A stretch of 64,000 bases of DNA from Acidovorax soli. Lineage in GTDB: Bacteria > Pseudomonadota > Gammaproteobacteria > Burkholderiales > Burkholderiaceae_C. This document shows positions 34,922 through 43,135 of the stretch, piece after piece. Below the pieces are notes generated by a model. It was not told where the DNA came from, did not search any database, and saw only the letters and a program-made list of their open reading frames with translations. Location: contig NZ_JACHLK010000023.1 in NCBI RefSeq assembly GCF_014207955.1, positions 1-64,000 of the forward strand. Reading direction: 5' to 3'. Made by a program: the position numbers and the translations under genes. Within the stretch, counting starts at the first letter, position 1. The number at the start of each line of letters is the position of its first letter.

Positions 34922-35893
34922 TCAGGTCTTGGCGGCGCGCGACTTCGGCGCGATGAACCCCGTGGACAGCCCCACGCCGCAGACGATCACGGCCGCGCAG
35001 ACCAGCATCCACTGCGTGATGCGCTCGTCGAGGAAGGCCACGCCATAGAAGGTGGCGAACACCGGCAGCAAGAAGGTGACCGTGAGCGCGCGTGCCGGGC
35101 CGGCGCGCTCGATCAGGCGAAAGAACAGGAAGTAGGCGACCCCCGTGCACAACACGCCCAGCGCCGCGATGGCCAGCCAGGCGCGCAGCGAGGGCATCTG
35201 CTGGGGCCAGTACAGGATGGCCGGCACGGCCAGCAGCAGGGCTGCGCCGATCTGGCTGCCGGTAGCGGTGGCCAGGGGCGGCACCCCGGTGAGGTAGCGG
35301 CGCGTTGCGCTGGCGGCGATGCCGTAGCACAGGCAGGCCAGCAGGCAGGCGCCGATCGCCCACAGGGCCGCGTGGTTGTCCGCGCCGTCGCCGTCGCGCA
35401 GCCCGGCGCTGCCGCTGGCCAGCATCACCACACCGATGAAGCCGATGGCCAGACCGACCAGGCGCCAGCCGCTGGGCCGCTCGCGGAACCAGACCCAGGC
35501 CACCAGGGCGCCGAACATCGGCGTCGTGGCATTGAGCACCGCTGCCAGGCTGCTGTTGATGGTGAGCAGCGCAAAGCTGAACAGCGCGAACGGCAGGCCC
35601 GAATTGAACACGCCCAGGGCCATGCTGGCGCGCCAGTGCTGCACCAGGGCCGGCCCTTGCCCGCGGCTCATCATGAGGGGAAACAGGAAGAGGGCGCCGA
35701 TTCCCACGCGGGTTGCCGCGGTCGGCAGCGCCCCGAACTCGGCGGCGCCCATGCGCATGAACAGAAAAGATGCGCCCCAGAGCGCGGCCAGCAGCAGCAG
35801 ATCGACCATCCAGGCCTTGGCGCTGTGGGTAGAGGTTTGCGGCGCGGCCTGCGTGCCCGCGGGGGATGGAATGGCTGTTTTGCTGTTGTTCAT
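34922..35893 (-). CDS. EamA/DMT-family transporter
   Basis: A 323-residue inner-membrane exporter with ten predicted helices arranged as two EamA repeats (about 30-160 and 175-310). LLLAALWGASFLFMRMGA opens repeat 1, and LNATTPMFGALVAWVWFRER and VTFLLPVFATFYGVAFLDER close the repeats. Such carriers export amino acids, nucleotides or drugs; the substrate is not readable. Its gene is convergent with the AraC gene, 10 bases between stops. The 278 bases upstream hold a possible small RNA on the other strand. Confidence 0.92.
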   Translation of the reverse strand: MNNSKTAIPSPAGTQAAPQTSTHSAKAWMVDLLLLAALWGASFLFMRMGAAEFGALPTAATRVGIGALFLFPLMMSRGQGPALVQHWRASMALGVFNSGLPFALFSFALLTINSSLAAVLNATTPMFGALVAWVWFRERPSGWRLVGLAIGFIGVVMLASGSAGLRDGDGADNHAALWAIGACLLACLCYGIAASATRRYLTGVPPLATATGSQIGAALLLAVPAILYWPQQMPSLRAWLAIAALGVLCTGVAYFLFFRLIERAGPARALTVTFLLPVFATFYGVAFLDERITQWMLVCAAVIVCGVGLSTGFIAPKSRAAKT

Positions 35894-35949
35894 GGGGGCC
35901 TTTGTCTCCCTGGTGTCTCAGCCTGTGATTGGGCGCCAGATCGCCGGCA

Positions 35950-36150
35950 CCATTGATGCTATTTGTTCACCAATCGAGTCCGCATCGCTCATCAATCGCG
36001 CAACATGAATGGCTGCGCACGCGGCACCGAAAAGCGTGAACTACTTCACAGGCATCTTCGGGGGGCAGGGCTATGATTTCCCCGTCGACCCACCCGTAGT
36101 CGATACCTCCCTTGTGCAAGCAAGTTGCCCGCCCAGTGCGGGCTTTTTTT
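35950..36150 (+). ncRNA. Candidate small RNA ending in an intrinsic terminator
   Basis: The 278-bp gap between two genes on the minus strand ends in a strong terminator (36127-36150) oriented for the plus strand, yet no convincing plus-strand gene precedes it. Within it, G/C-rich complementary segments (GGGGGGCAGGG at 36060-36070 and CCCCGTCGACCCACCC around 36080-36095) could fold. A 66-codon frame starting near 36009 crosses the terminator, so it is unlikely to be coding. The 5' end is unknown. Confidence 0.3.
36127..36150 (+). terminator. Rho-independent terminator, plus strand, no assigned gene
   Basis: GCCCGC (36127-36132) pairs with GCGGGC (36138-36143) around CCAGT, followed by seven T residues (36144-36150). 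The polarity serves a plus-strand transcript only. Confidence 0.8.
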
Positions 36151-36171
36151 GCGCGGTGCAGTGGCGGCGGC

Positions 36172-37197
36172 CTACTCCGGGGTCGGCATCGACTCCCAGT
36201 ATTCCATGATCTCCAGTTGCTTGCGCAGGTACACAGAGGGTATGGCCTGCGTACCCCACACCGGAATGCGCCCGGCGAACTCGCCCATCAGCCAGATCTG
36301 CCGCACGGGGAGAAAGCGGGTGATCGCCTCGAAGTCCGCCGGCGCCAGCGGGCGCACGCTGCGGTAGCCCGCGATGTAGCGCTGCCAGCGTGTGAGCCCC
36401 GCCTCGTCGAGCACACTGCCTGCTTTGCGCGGAAGGGTGTTCCACAGGTAAACGCAGAGGTCATAGGCCAGCAGGCCAGGGCCGGCGTCGTCGAAGTCGA
36501 AGAACGAGGCCACGCGCGTGCCACCGGGTCCATCGGGCCCATCGGTCACGAAGTTGTTGCCGCCGTGGCAGTCACCATGGCAGGCCACGCGGGCAAGCTG
36601 GGGCAGCAAGGCGGTGATGCGCTCGGCCAGGCGCCCGGCAAGCGCGGTGTAGCCGGCGCGCAGGGCTCCGTCCATGGTGGGCGCCGCGCACAGCCATTCC
36701 AGTGGCGCATGCAGCAGGTGCTGCAGGTCGAGCCGGTACCGGCTGGGCGGCCCCGCGTAGCCCTGTGCCAGTTCGTGCAGCAAGGCCAGGCCACGGCCCG
36801 TGGCTTCGGTGTCGGGCACGGACTCTCCGGGCCCTTGTCCGTCCAGGTACTCGAACAGCACCAGATCGCGCGGCCCTTCGGGCAGTGGCATGGCGACGCA
36901 GGTGGATCCGCCGCGGGCCATGAGGGGCGCCGCCACGCCAGCGCCCGCTGCCTTCAGGTGCCGGAGCATGGCTGTTTCATACGCCGTGTTGGGCGCGCCG
37001 CGGGGGCGCTCGGCGCACAACCGCGCTACCGCGCGCAGCCCGTCGGCAAAGTGCAGCTCGTACACCTGGTTGAAGCCGTGCCGCACCAGGACACAGTGAG
37101 TCACCTCGCCCAGTGCGTAGTGCTCCATCACCTGGCGGGCAATGGCCCCACCCGTCGGGGTGGACTGGGCGATCTCGGTAGGGGCTGCGGCGGTCAT
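36172..37197 (-). CDS. APH/homoserine-kinase-like phosphotransferase
   Basis: A 341-residue protein-kinase-like phosphotransferase. The catalytic loop is ACHGDCHGGNNFVTD (Asp and Asn), and the metal-binding Asp is in SFFDFDDAGPGLLAYDL. This is the pattern of stress-response kinase RdoA/YihE, homoserine kinase II and aminoglycoside phosphotransferases. ATG 37197 gives the expected N-terminus (MTAAAPTEIAQ). It follows the LysR gene in the same direction with 62 bases between. Its substrate could be a protein, an amino acid or a choline-like alcohol; SrkA-like is the best guess. Confidence 0.85.
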   Translation of the reverse strand: MTAAAPTEIAQSTPTGGAIARQVMEHYALGEVTHCVLVRHGFNQVYELHFADGLRAVARLCAERPRGAPNTAYETAMLRHLKAAGAGVAAPLMARGGSTCVAMPLPEGPRDLVLFEYLDGQGPGESVPDTEATGRGLALLHELAQGYAGPPSRYRLDLQHLLHAPLEWLCAAPTMDGALRAGYTALAGRLAERITALLPQLARVACHGDCHGGNNFVTDGPDGPGGTRVASFFDFDDAGPGLLAYDLCVYLWNTLPRKAGSVLDEAGLTRWQRYIAGYRSVRPLAPADFEAITRFLPVRQIWLMGEFAGRIPVWGTQAIPSVYLRKQLEIMEYWESMPTPE

Positions 37198-37259
37198 GGG
37201 CGGGGCCTGTGGAGGGAGGGCCGGCGATTCTGCCTGAAGCCACGGCGCCCTGCGGGGGC

Positions 37260-38159
37260 TCAGAACACGCTCCCCGCCACGGTGAAATCGGCTTCCCGCG
37301 CGGCGATGTCGCGCAGCGTCGCCACCAGCGGCCGCAGGTCGTCGCGGCGGTGGTGCACGGCATAGTCCAGCAGCCCCAGGGGCACGGGGCTCTTCAGTTG
37401 CTGCAGCACGCCGCGCCGCTGCAAGGCGCGGGCCCAGCCCTCGGGCAACAGGCCGATGCCGCCGCTGTGCGCCAGCAGGCCGGCGATGGCGCCCCAGTGG
37501 TTGCAGTGCAGGCGGCGCAGGGGCTGGGCGCCGGCCTGGCGCAGCCAGTCGTCGATGAGCTGGGTGACGCCCGAGCCTGGCGGCAGGGCGACCAGCGGAT
37601 GGGTTTGCAGCGCGGCGGCATTCATGCTGCGCACGCTGGCGGCGACCTCGGGCCGCGCGCACCAGGCAAAGGTGGCCTGGGCGATCGGCACGGCAGTCAG
37701 GGCGCTGCGGCTTGCGGGGCCGGCGATCACGGCCACGTCGAGTTCGCCCTTGTCCAGCCGCTCGGCCAGGGCGGCGCCTACATCCACATGCACGCTGACC
37801 TCCAGGTCGGGGTGGGCGCGTTCGATGGCGGCCACCAGCCGCGGCAGCCAGGTCAGGGCCGTGAGCTCGCCCACGCCCAGGCGGCAGGGCCCGCGCAGGC
37901 CGGTGGTGGCACCCATCTGCTGGTGCAGCAGGTCGGCTTGTTGCAGCAAGGCGCCCGCCAGCGGCAGCAGGCGCGAGCCCGCCTCGGTCAGCGCAGCGCG
38001 GTGGCCCGTGCGGTCGAACAGCACCTGGCCCAGCGATGCCTCCAGCTCGGCAATGCGCTTGGACAGGGACGACACCGACAGGTGCACGCGCTCGGCCGCC
38101 AGCGCAAAGCTGCTGCAGGTGGCGGCCCAGTAGAAGGCTTCGAGTTGCTTGAGCGTCAT
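37260..38159 (-). CDS. LysR-family regulator divergent from hydroxy-acid oxidase
   Basis: A 299-residue LysR protein: HTH in MTLKQLEAFYWAATCSSFAL and HLSVSSLSKRIAELEASLGQ, then an effector domain. It is divergent from the oxidase/Bug operon beginning at 38276, with a nested symmetrical operator at 38180-38207 between the start codons. It is therefore the probable regulator of that operon. A downstream kinase gene (36172) may be cotranscribed. Confidence 0.92.
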   Translation of the reverse strand: MTLKQLEAFYWAATCSSFALAAERVHLSVSSLSKRIAELEASLGQVLFDRTGHRAALTEAGSRLLPLAGALLQQADLLHQQMGATTGLRGPCRLGVGELTALTWLPRLVAAIERAHPDLEVSVHVDVGAALAERLDKGELDVAVIAGPASRSALTAVPIAQATFAWCARPEVAASVRSMNAAALQTHPLVALPPGSGVTQLIDDWLRQAGAQPLRRLHCNHWGAIAGLLAHSGGIGLLPEGWARALQRRGVLQQLKSPVPLGLLDYAVHHRRDDLRPLVATLRDIAAREADFTVAGSVF

Positions 38160-38179
38160 GGGTTTAATGTTTCATTTTA

Positions 38180-38207
38180 GCGAACGTATTGTGATCAATA
38201 AATTCGC
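38180..38207. promoter_or_regulatory. Nested symmetrical LysR operator
   Basis: GCGAA (38180-38184) and TATTG (38187-38191) are mirrored by CAATA (38196-38200) and TTCGC (38203-38207): a doubly nested inverted repeat around the centre TGAT, spanning 28 bases with exact symmetry of spacers (2, 4, 2). It sits 21 bases upstream of the LysR start and 69 before the oxidase start. Confidence 0.6.
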
Positions 38208-38275
38208 TTTCTTGAAATCTGGCATCGGCAGACACTGCCCTCCAGCCCCTTCATCGCCTGGACTGGAAACCTGCC

Positions 38276-39598
38276 ATGCCCTCATTGACCGCCGCCGCCT
38301 CTGCTGCCCCCGCAAACCCCTTGCCCCCAGCCCCCATCAACGCCTGGCAGGCGTTCGATGGCACACGCAGCACCGGGCGCACGCGGCACCTGCTGTCGCT
38401 CGATGATTTCGAGGCCGCCGCGCGCCGCGCGCTGCCGCGCCCCATCTTCGGCTACGTGGCCGGTGCTGCCGAGGACAACCGCGCCCTGGCCGACAACCGC
38501 CAGGCCTTCGACGAACTGGCGCTGGTGCCCCGCGTGCTGCGCAATGTGGCGCAGCGCGACCAGGGCGTCACGCTGTTCGGCACGCGCTATGCCAGCCCCT
38601 TCGGCATCGCGCCCATGGGCATCGCTGCGCTGTCGGCCTACCGGGGCGATGTGGTGCTGGCCCGGGCGGCGGCGGCGGCGGGCATCCCTGCGGTGCAGAG
38701 CGGCAGCTCGCTCATCCGGCTCGAAGAGGTGGTGGCCGCCGCGCCCGGCACCTGGTTCCAGGCCTACCTGCCGGGCACGCCCGAGCGCATCGCTCCCCTG
38801 CTGCAGCGCGTGGCCGCGGCCGGTGTACAGACCCTGGTGGTGACGGTGGACATTCCCGTGGCCGGCAACCGCGAGAACAACCTGCGCGCGGGCTTCTCCA
38901 CGCCGCTGCGCCCCAGCCTGCGCCTGGCGTGGGACGGGCTGGTGCGCCCGCGCTGGCTGGCAGGCACCCTGCTGCGCACGCTGGCGCGCCATGGCATGCC
39001 GCATTTCGAGAATTCGTTCGCCGAACGCGGCGCGCCCATCCTGTCCGCGCGCGTGCAGCGCGACTTTGCGGGGCGCGAGCATTTCGACTGGGCGCACATC
39101 GCCCAGATACGGCGCCAATGGCACGGCCCCCTGGTCGTCAAGGGCATCCTCAGCCCGCACGATGCGGCCCTTGCGCGCCAGCACGGGGTGGACGGCATCG
39201 TCGTCAGCAACCACGGCGGCCGCCAGCTCGATGGCGCCGTGGCGCCGCTGCGCATGCTGCCCGCCATTGCCGAGCAGGCCGGCAGCGCCATGGTGGTGAT
39301 GCTTGATGGCGGCATACGCCGCGGCACCGACGTGGCCAAGGCCCTGGCGCTGGGGGCGCAGGCCGTCTTTGTGGGCCGCCCCTTCAACTATGCGGCCGCG
39401 GTGGATGGCGAAGCCGGCGTGGCCGCCGCCATCGGCCTGCTGCGCGCCGAGCTGGACCGCAACCTGGCCATGCTGGGCGCTACCTGCTGCGCCGAGCTGG
39501 GCCCGCAGCACCTGGTGGACCGGCGAGCGCCCTGGCCGCTGGCGCATGCCACCGCATCCCCCCCTTTTGACAACCCAACCGGAGACACCCGACCATGA
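38276..39598 (+). CDS. FMN-dependent alpha-hydroxy-acid oxidising enzyme
   Basis: A 440-residue TIM-barrel of the glycolate oxidase/lactate dehydrogenase/mandelate dehydrogenase group. RRALPRPIFGYVAGAAEDNR opens the domain; FGIAPMGIAAL, VQSGSS, TVDIPVAGNRENNLRAG and the catalytic SNHGGRQLDGA (His and Arg) are intact, with the FMN phosphate loop MLDGGIRRGTDVAKALALGA. It oxidises a 2-hydroxy acid to a 2-oxo acid. The membrane-binding insertion typical of mandelate dehydrogenase is not evident. Its stop overlaps the following Bug gene by four bases, and it is controlled by the divergent LysR. Confidence 0.92.
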   Translation: MPSLTAAASAAPANPLPPAPINAWQAFDGTRSTGRTRHLLSLDDFEAAARRALPRPIFGYVAGAAEDNRALADNRQAFDELALVPRVLRNVAQRDQGVTLFGTRYASPFGIAPMGIAALSAYRGDVVLARAAAAAGIPAVQSGSSLIRLEEVVAAAPGTWFQAYLPGTPERIAPLLQRVAAAGVQTLVVTVDIPVAGNRENNLRAGFSTPLRPSLRLAWDGLVRPRWLAGTLLRTLARHGMPHFENSFAERGAPILSARVQRDFAGREHFDWAHIAQIRRQWHGPLVVKGILSPHDAALARQHGVDGIVVSNHGGRQLDGAVAPLRMLPAIAEQAGSAMVVMLDGGIRRGTDVAKALALGAQAVFVGRPFNYAAAVDGEAGVAAAIGLLRAELDRNLAMLGATCCAELGPQHLVDRRAPWPLAHATASPPFDNPTGDTRP

Positions 39599-40623
39599 CC
39601 CATCCACACCCCCCATTGCCGGCGCGCCCACGCACCGGCCGGCTGCCGGGGCTGGCAGTTGCCGCTGCCATGGCCGTAGCCGTGGGCAGCCTGGCCGCGG
39701 CGCCTGCCGCGCGGGCCCAGGCGGCCTACCCCACCAAGCCCGTGCGCCTCATCGTACCCTTCGCCGCGGGCGGCACCACCGACATCATCGCCCGCGTGGT
39801 GGCCAGCGGCATGGGCGCTGCGCTGGGGCAGCCGCTGGTGGTCGACAACAAGAGCGGGGCCGGTGGTGCGCTGGGCACGCAGGAGCTGGCCCGCCAGGCG
39901 GCCGACGGCCATGCCCTCGCCATGGCCACCGTGTCCACCACGGCGGCGGCGCCGGCCATCAACCCCAAGGTGGGCTACGACCCGCGGGGCGACTTCACGC
40001 CCATCATCAACATCGCCGCCACGCCCAATGTGATCGCCGTGCACCCGGGCTTTGGGGCACGCGACTACAAGGCTTTCGTGCAACGGCTCAAGACCGAGCC
40101 CGGCAAGCACAGCTACGCCACGGCCGGCACAGGCTCCATCGGCCACATGCAGATGGAGCTGTTCAAGAGCCTCTCGGGGGCATTCATCACCCACATCCCG
40201 TACCGGGGCTCGGGCCCGGCGCTCAACGACACGGTGGCGGGCCAGGTGCCCATCGTGTTCGACAACCTGCCATCGGCCCTGCCGTTCATCCAGTCGGGCC
40301 AACTGGTCCCCATCGTGGTGGCCGCGCCGCAGCGCCTGGCGCAGTTGCCGGGCGTGCCCACCTTCAAGGAGGTGGGGCTGGATGCGGTCAACCGCATGGC
40401 CTTCTATGGCATCGTCGGCCCCAAGGGACTGCCCAGGCCCGTGGTGGACAAGGTGGCCGCCGCCGTGCGCCAGGCGGCCGAGCGGCCCGAGGTGAAAAAG
40501 CGCATCGAGGACACGGGCTCGCAGCTCATCCTGAACACGCCCGAGCAGTTTGCGACGCAGATCCGTGCCGAGTACGGCGTGTACCGGCAGGTGGTGCAGG
40601 CGCAGAAGCTCTCCATGGACTGA
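39595..40623 (+). CDS. Bug/TctC-family substrate-binding protein (hydroxy-acid operon)
   Basis: A 342-residue periplasmic receptor with a long signal peptide (hydrophobic core LPGLAVAAAMAVAVGSLAAA, cleavage after ARAQA). YPTKPVRLIVPFAAGGTTDI and THIPYRGSGPALNDTVAGQV are family marks. The ATGA overlap with the hydroxy-acid oxidase gene means the pair is cotranslated; its ligand is plausibly a 2-hydroxy acid (inference). No TctA/TctB partner is encoded in the window. Confidence 0.92.
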   Translation: MTHPHPPLPARPRTGRLPGLAVAAAMAVAVGSLAAAPAARAQAAYPTKPVRLIVPFAAGGTTDIIARVVASGMGAALGQPLVVDNKSGAGGALGTQELARQAADGHALAMATVSTTAAAPAINPKVGYDPRGDFTPIINIAATPNVIAVHPGFGARDYKAFVQRLKTEPGKHSYATAGTGSIGHMQMELFKSLSGAFITHIPYRGSGPALNDTVAGQVPIVFDNLPSALPFIQSGQLVPIVVAAPQRLAQLPGVPTFKEVGLDAVNRMAFYGIVGPKGLPRPVVDKVAAAVRQAAERPEVKKRIEDTGSQLILNTPEQFATQIRAEYGVYRQVVQAQKLSMD

Positions 40624-40642
40624 CTGGCGCAGAGCGCCGCAC

Positions 40643-42283
40643 TCAGCCCAGCACCAGGTCGCTGGCCGAGCGAATGGCCTGCACGGCCAGCGTGGCGCCG
40701 CGCCCGCGCAGCGGCAGCACATGGGCCGCGGCCTGGTGCGCCTGTGCGCGCGCGGCATGCAGCACCGTGTCGGAGGCGACCAGGCGCACACCGAACTCCT
40801 TGCACAGCTCCTGCAGGCGCGCGGCGGTGTTCACCGCGTCGCCCACGGCGGTGAAGGTGCGCGTGTCGCGCCAGCCGACCTCGCCCAGCGCCACGCGGCC
40901 GGCGTGCAGGCCCATGCCGAAGTCCAGGCGCTGGCCGAAGTCGCGCTGCAGTTCGCCGTTGGCTGCCTCCAGCCCGGCCTCCACCGCCTGGGCCGCGCGC
41001 AGGGCGGCGCGGCAGGCGGCGGGCAGGTCCGATTGCAGGCCGAAGATGGCCATCACGCTGTCGCCGATGAACTGGTTGGGCACGCCGCCCTCGCGGCGCA
41101 CGCTCTCGCCCACGATGGCGAAGAAGCGCTCCAGCACATAGGCCAGGTCGTGCGGCAGGTGGCGCTCGGACAGCGTGGTCCAGCGGCGCAGATCGACAAA
41201 GAGGATGACGGCCTCGCGCTCCGCCTGCATGGCGCCCTCGGGGTAGGGCGACGAAGGGCCGGGAGCGAGCAGGGGGGTGACGGCCAGGTTCGCCGTGGGC
41301 CGCAGCTGGCAGGCCAGGCGCACGTCGCCGGCCGCGCCGATGCGCGCCAGCGTGCGGCGCTCGTCGGCGTCCGGCGGGGCGCAGCCTTCCAGGCCATGGG
41401 AAACGCGCACGCGGCAGGTGGAGCAGCGGCCCCGGCCGCCGCACAGCGACAGGTGGGGAATGCCATGGGCGCGGCTGGCCTCCAGCACCGACCAGCCGCG
41501 CGGGACCTGCACGCTCTGACCCGGGTAGCTGAGGGTGACCAGGCGCCCGCTGCGCCGCTCGAGAACCCCGCGCGCGATGCGGGCGGCCATGCCCAGCACC
41601 AGCAGGGCCGCGAAGCCCATCGCCAGAAAGGACGCGGCCGTGGCCAGCATGCCGGCCTGCGCGGCATCGAGCGGGGAGTCCGCGTCGGCGCCCGGTGCCA
41701 GCTCGCGCCCCATGGCGAGAAAGCCCAGCGCCGCCAGCACGGGCAGCAGCAGCGCGCCCGCAAAAGCCAGGTGGAACTGCCGCTGGTAGCCCGCGCGGTG
41801 GCGTGCGGCGAAATGGATGCCCAGGCAACCATGGCACCACACGATGGCCATCAGCGCCAGCTGGCGCGGCCCGCCGTCGGCCGCCCAGATGCGGCCCACG
41901 ATGTGGGTGTAGGTATCGTCCAGGCCGTAAAGGCCATGGGCCAGGCGCGTGGCCGCGATGTGCGAGGCCAGCAGCAGCGGGATGGCCAGGCCCAGGAGAA
42001 TGCGCACGGCGTCCAGCCAGGGCATGCGCAAGGTCCGGCGCCGCAGCAGGGCCGAGAAAGCCAGTAGCATGTGCAGCGCCAGCGCGCCATACAGCAGCAC
42101 GGTGCCCGGCGGGCTGCGCCACAGGGCCAGGAAGCCACTGCGCACCGCCTCCGCCGCGGCCACCGAGACCAGGCCTGCCGCGTGGTTGAGCAGGTGGGTG
42201 GCAACATACGCAAAGAGCAGGCAGCCTGACGCCAGGCGCAGCCTTCGGACCGACAAGGAGTGGGATGGTGGTGGGCGTGTCAA
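40643..42283 (-). CDS. Membrane redox-domain/[2Fe-2S] ferredoxin/class III nucleotide cyclase fusion
   Basis: A 546-residue fusion. Residues 1-240 form six membrane helices; helix-embedded His (30, 34, 71, 108, 116, 127, 151, 157) resemble a cytochrome b-like haem domain. Residues 245-340 are a plant-type ferredoxin with ligands Cys281, Cys287, Cys290 and Cys325 (CGGRGRCSTC). From 355 a class III cyclase follows: metal Asp364 (LFVDLRRWTTL) and Asp408 (FIGDSVMAIFG), with Asn485 and Arg489 in TAVGDAVNTAARL. The usual substrate Lys is Gln404 and the adenine-selecting Asp is Thr478. It could synthesise cAMP or cGMP under redox control. Translation appears to start at TTG 42283, giving overlap with the divergent Crp/Fnr gene. 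Confidence 0.85.
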   Translation of the reverse strand: MTRPPPSHSLSVRRLRLASGCLLFAYVATHLLNHAAGLVSVAAAEAVRSGFLALWRSPPGTVLLYGALALHMLLAFSALLRRRTLRMPWLDAVRILLGLAIPLLLASHIAATRLAHGLYGLDDTYTHIVGRIWAADGGPRQLALMAIVWCHGCLGIHFAARHRAGYQRQFHLAFAGALLLPVLAALGFLAMGRELAPGADADSPLDAAQAGMLATAASFLAMGFAALLVLGMAARIARGVLERRSGRLVTLSYPGQSVQVPRGWSVLEASRAHGIPHLSLCGGRGRCSTCRVRVSHGLEGCAPPDADERRTLARIGAAGDVRLACQLRPTANLAVTPLLAPGPSSPYPEGAMQAEREAVILFVDLRRWTTLSERHLPHDLAYVLERFFAIVGESVRREGGVPNQFIGDSVMAIFGLQSDLPAACRAALRAAQAVEAGLEAANGELQRDFGQRLDFGMGLHAGRVALGEVGWRDTRTFTAVGDAVNTAARLQELCKEFGVRLVASDTVLHAARAQAHQAAAHVLPLRGRGATLAVQAIRSASDLVLG

Positions 42284-42984
42284 AGGAAAAAATCCAAGCG
42301 TCCAGTCTGGGGCTGAAGAAAGTGGACCTGCTGCAGGGCCTGCCGCCCGAGCGGCTGGAGGCCATTGGCCGCCAATGTGCCTGGCGCAACCACGATGCAG
42401 GCGCGCAGCTGGTGGCCCGGGATGCGGACGACCGTGATTTGCACCTGATCGTGTCGGGTGCGGTGCGCGTGACCAGCTATTCGGTCGCCGGGCGCGAAAT
42501 AAGTTTCCGCGATCTGCACGCAGGCACCTGCTATGGCGAGCTGTCGGCCATCGACGGGCGCCCGCGCTCGGCGGACGTGATCGCCCTGGTGCCCAGCCTC
42601 ATCGCCTCATTGCCCCGGGCCGACTTCCTGGAACTGCTGCGCCAGGAGTGGGTGGTCAACGAGCGCGTGCTGCAGCGCCTGTCTGACCTGGTGCGGCGCC
42701 TGACGGACCGGGTGGTCGAGGTCAGCACCCTGACCGTGCAGCGGCGCCTGTGCGGTGAACTTCTGCGGCTGGCAGGTGCGGCCGGCGCAACGGGCGCCGA
42801 TGGCAACCAGGCCCGCATCGACCCCGCGCCCCGGCACGCCGAAATGGCCAGCCAGGTCAGCACCTACCGCGAGCAGGTGACGCGCGAGCTCTCGGCGCTG
42901 GTCAAGGCCGGCGTGCTGGCCAAGGACGGGCGGGCCCTTCTGGTGCTGGACCTGGCGCGGCTGCAGGTGCTGGCGAACGGCTGA
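42265..42984 (+). CDS. Crp/Fnr-family regulator with cyclic-nucleotide-binding site
   Basis: A 239-residue regulator. The N-terminal beta-roll holds the phosphate-binding cassette YGELSAIDGRPRSADVIA, whose Glu and Arg are the residues that hold cAMP ribose and phosphate in Crp. There are no FNR-type N-terminal Cys. The C-terminal winged HTH contains AEMASQVSTYREQVTRELSAL and KAGVLAKDGRALLVL. AAGGAG lies upstream; ATG 42265, GTG 42268 or GTG 42271 could be the start. Overlap with the divergent ferredoxin-cyclase gene strongly suggests that its ligand is the product of that cyclase. Confidence 0.92.
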   Translation: MVVGVSKEKIQASSLGLKKVDLLQGLPPERLEAIGRQCAWRNHDAGAQLVARDADDRDLHLIVSGAVRVTSYSVAGREISFRDLHAGTCYGELSAIDGRPRSADVIALVPSLIASLPRADFLELLRQEWVVNERVLQRLSDLVRRLTDRVVEVSTLTVQRRLCGELLRLAGAAGATGADGNQARIDPAPRHAEMASQVSTYREQVTRELSALVKAGVLAKDGRALLVLDLARLQVLANG

Positions 42985-43135
42985 AGGGCCGGGGACAGCG
43001 CACGGACCGGAATCTGCCAAATCCGGTGCGAAAACGCACATCCGCGCGGCGGCTGTTTTTCTACAGTGGAGTTGTCGGTGGGCGCCATGGGCGATACCTC
43101 CCGGCAAACCAACCACAACCGCCTTGGAGTGCACC

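Noticed and set aside
36040..36110. Resemblance to the first helix of an FMN riboswitch (CTTCGGGGGGCAGGGC region)
   Set aside because: Only the opening 20-30 bases resemble the element; the later conserved helices and a riboflavin gene are missing, so it is kept only as a candidate small RNA.
36009..36209. 66-codon plus-strand frame across the orphan terminator
   Set aside because: A strong terminator lies within the frame and there is no good ribosome-binding site or family match.
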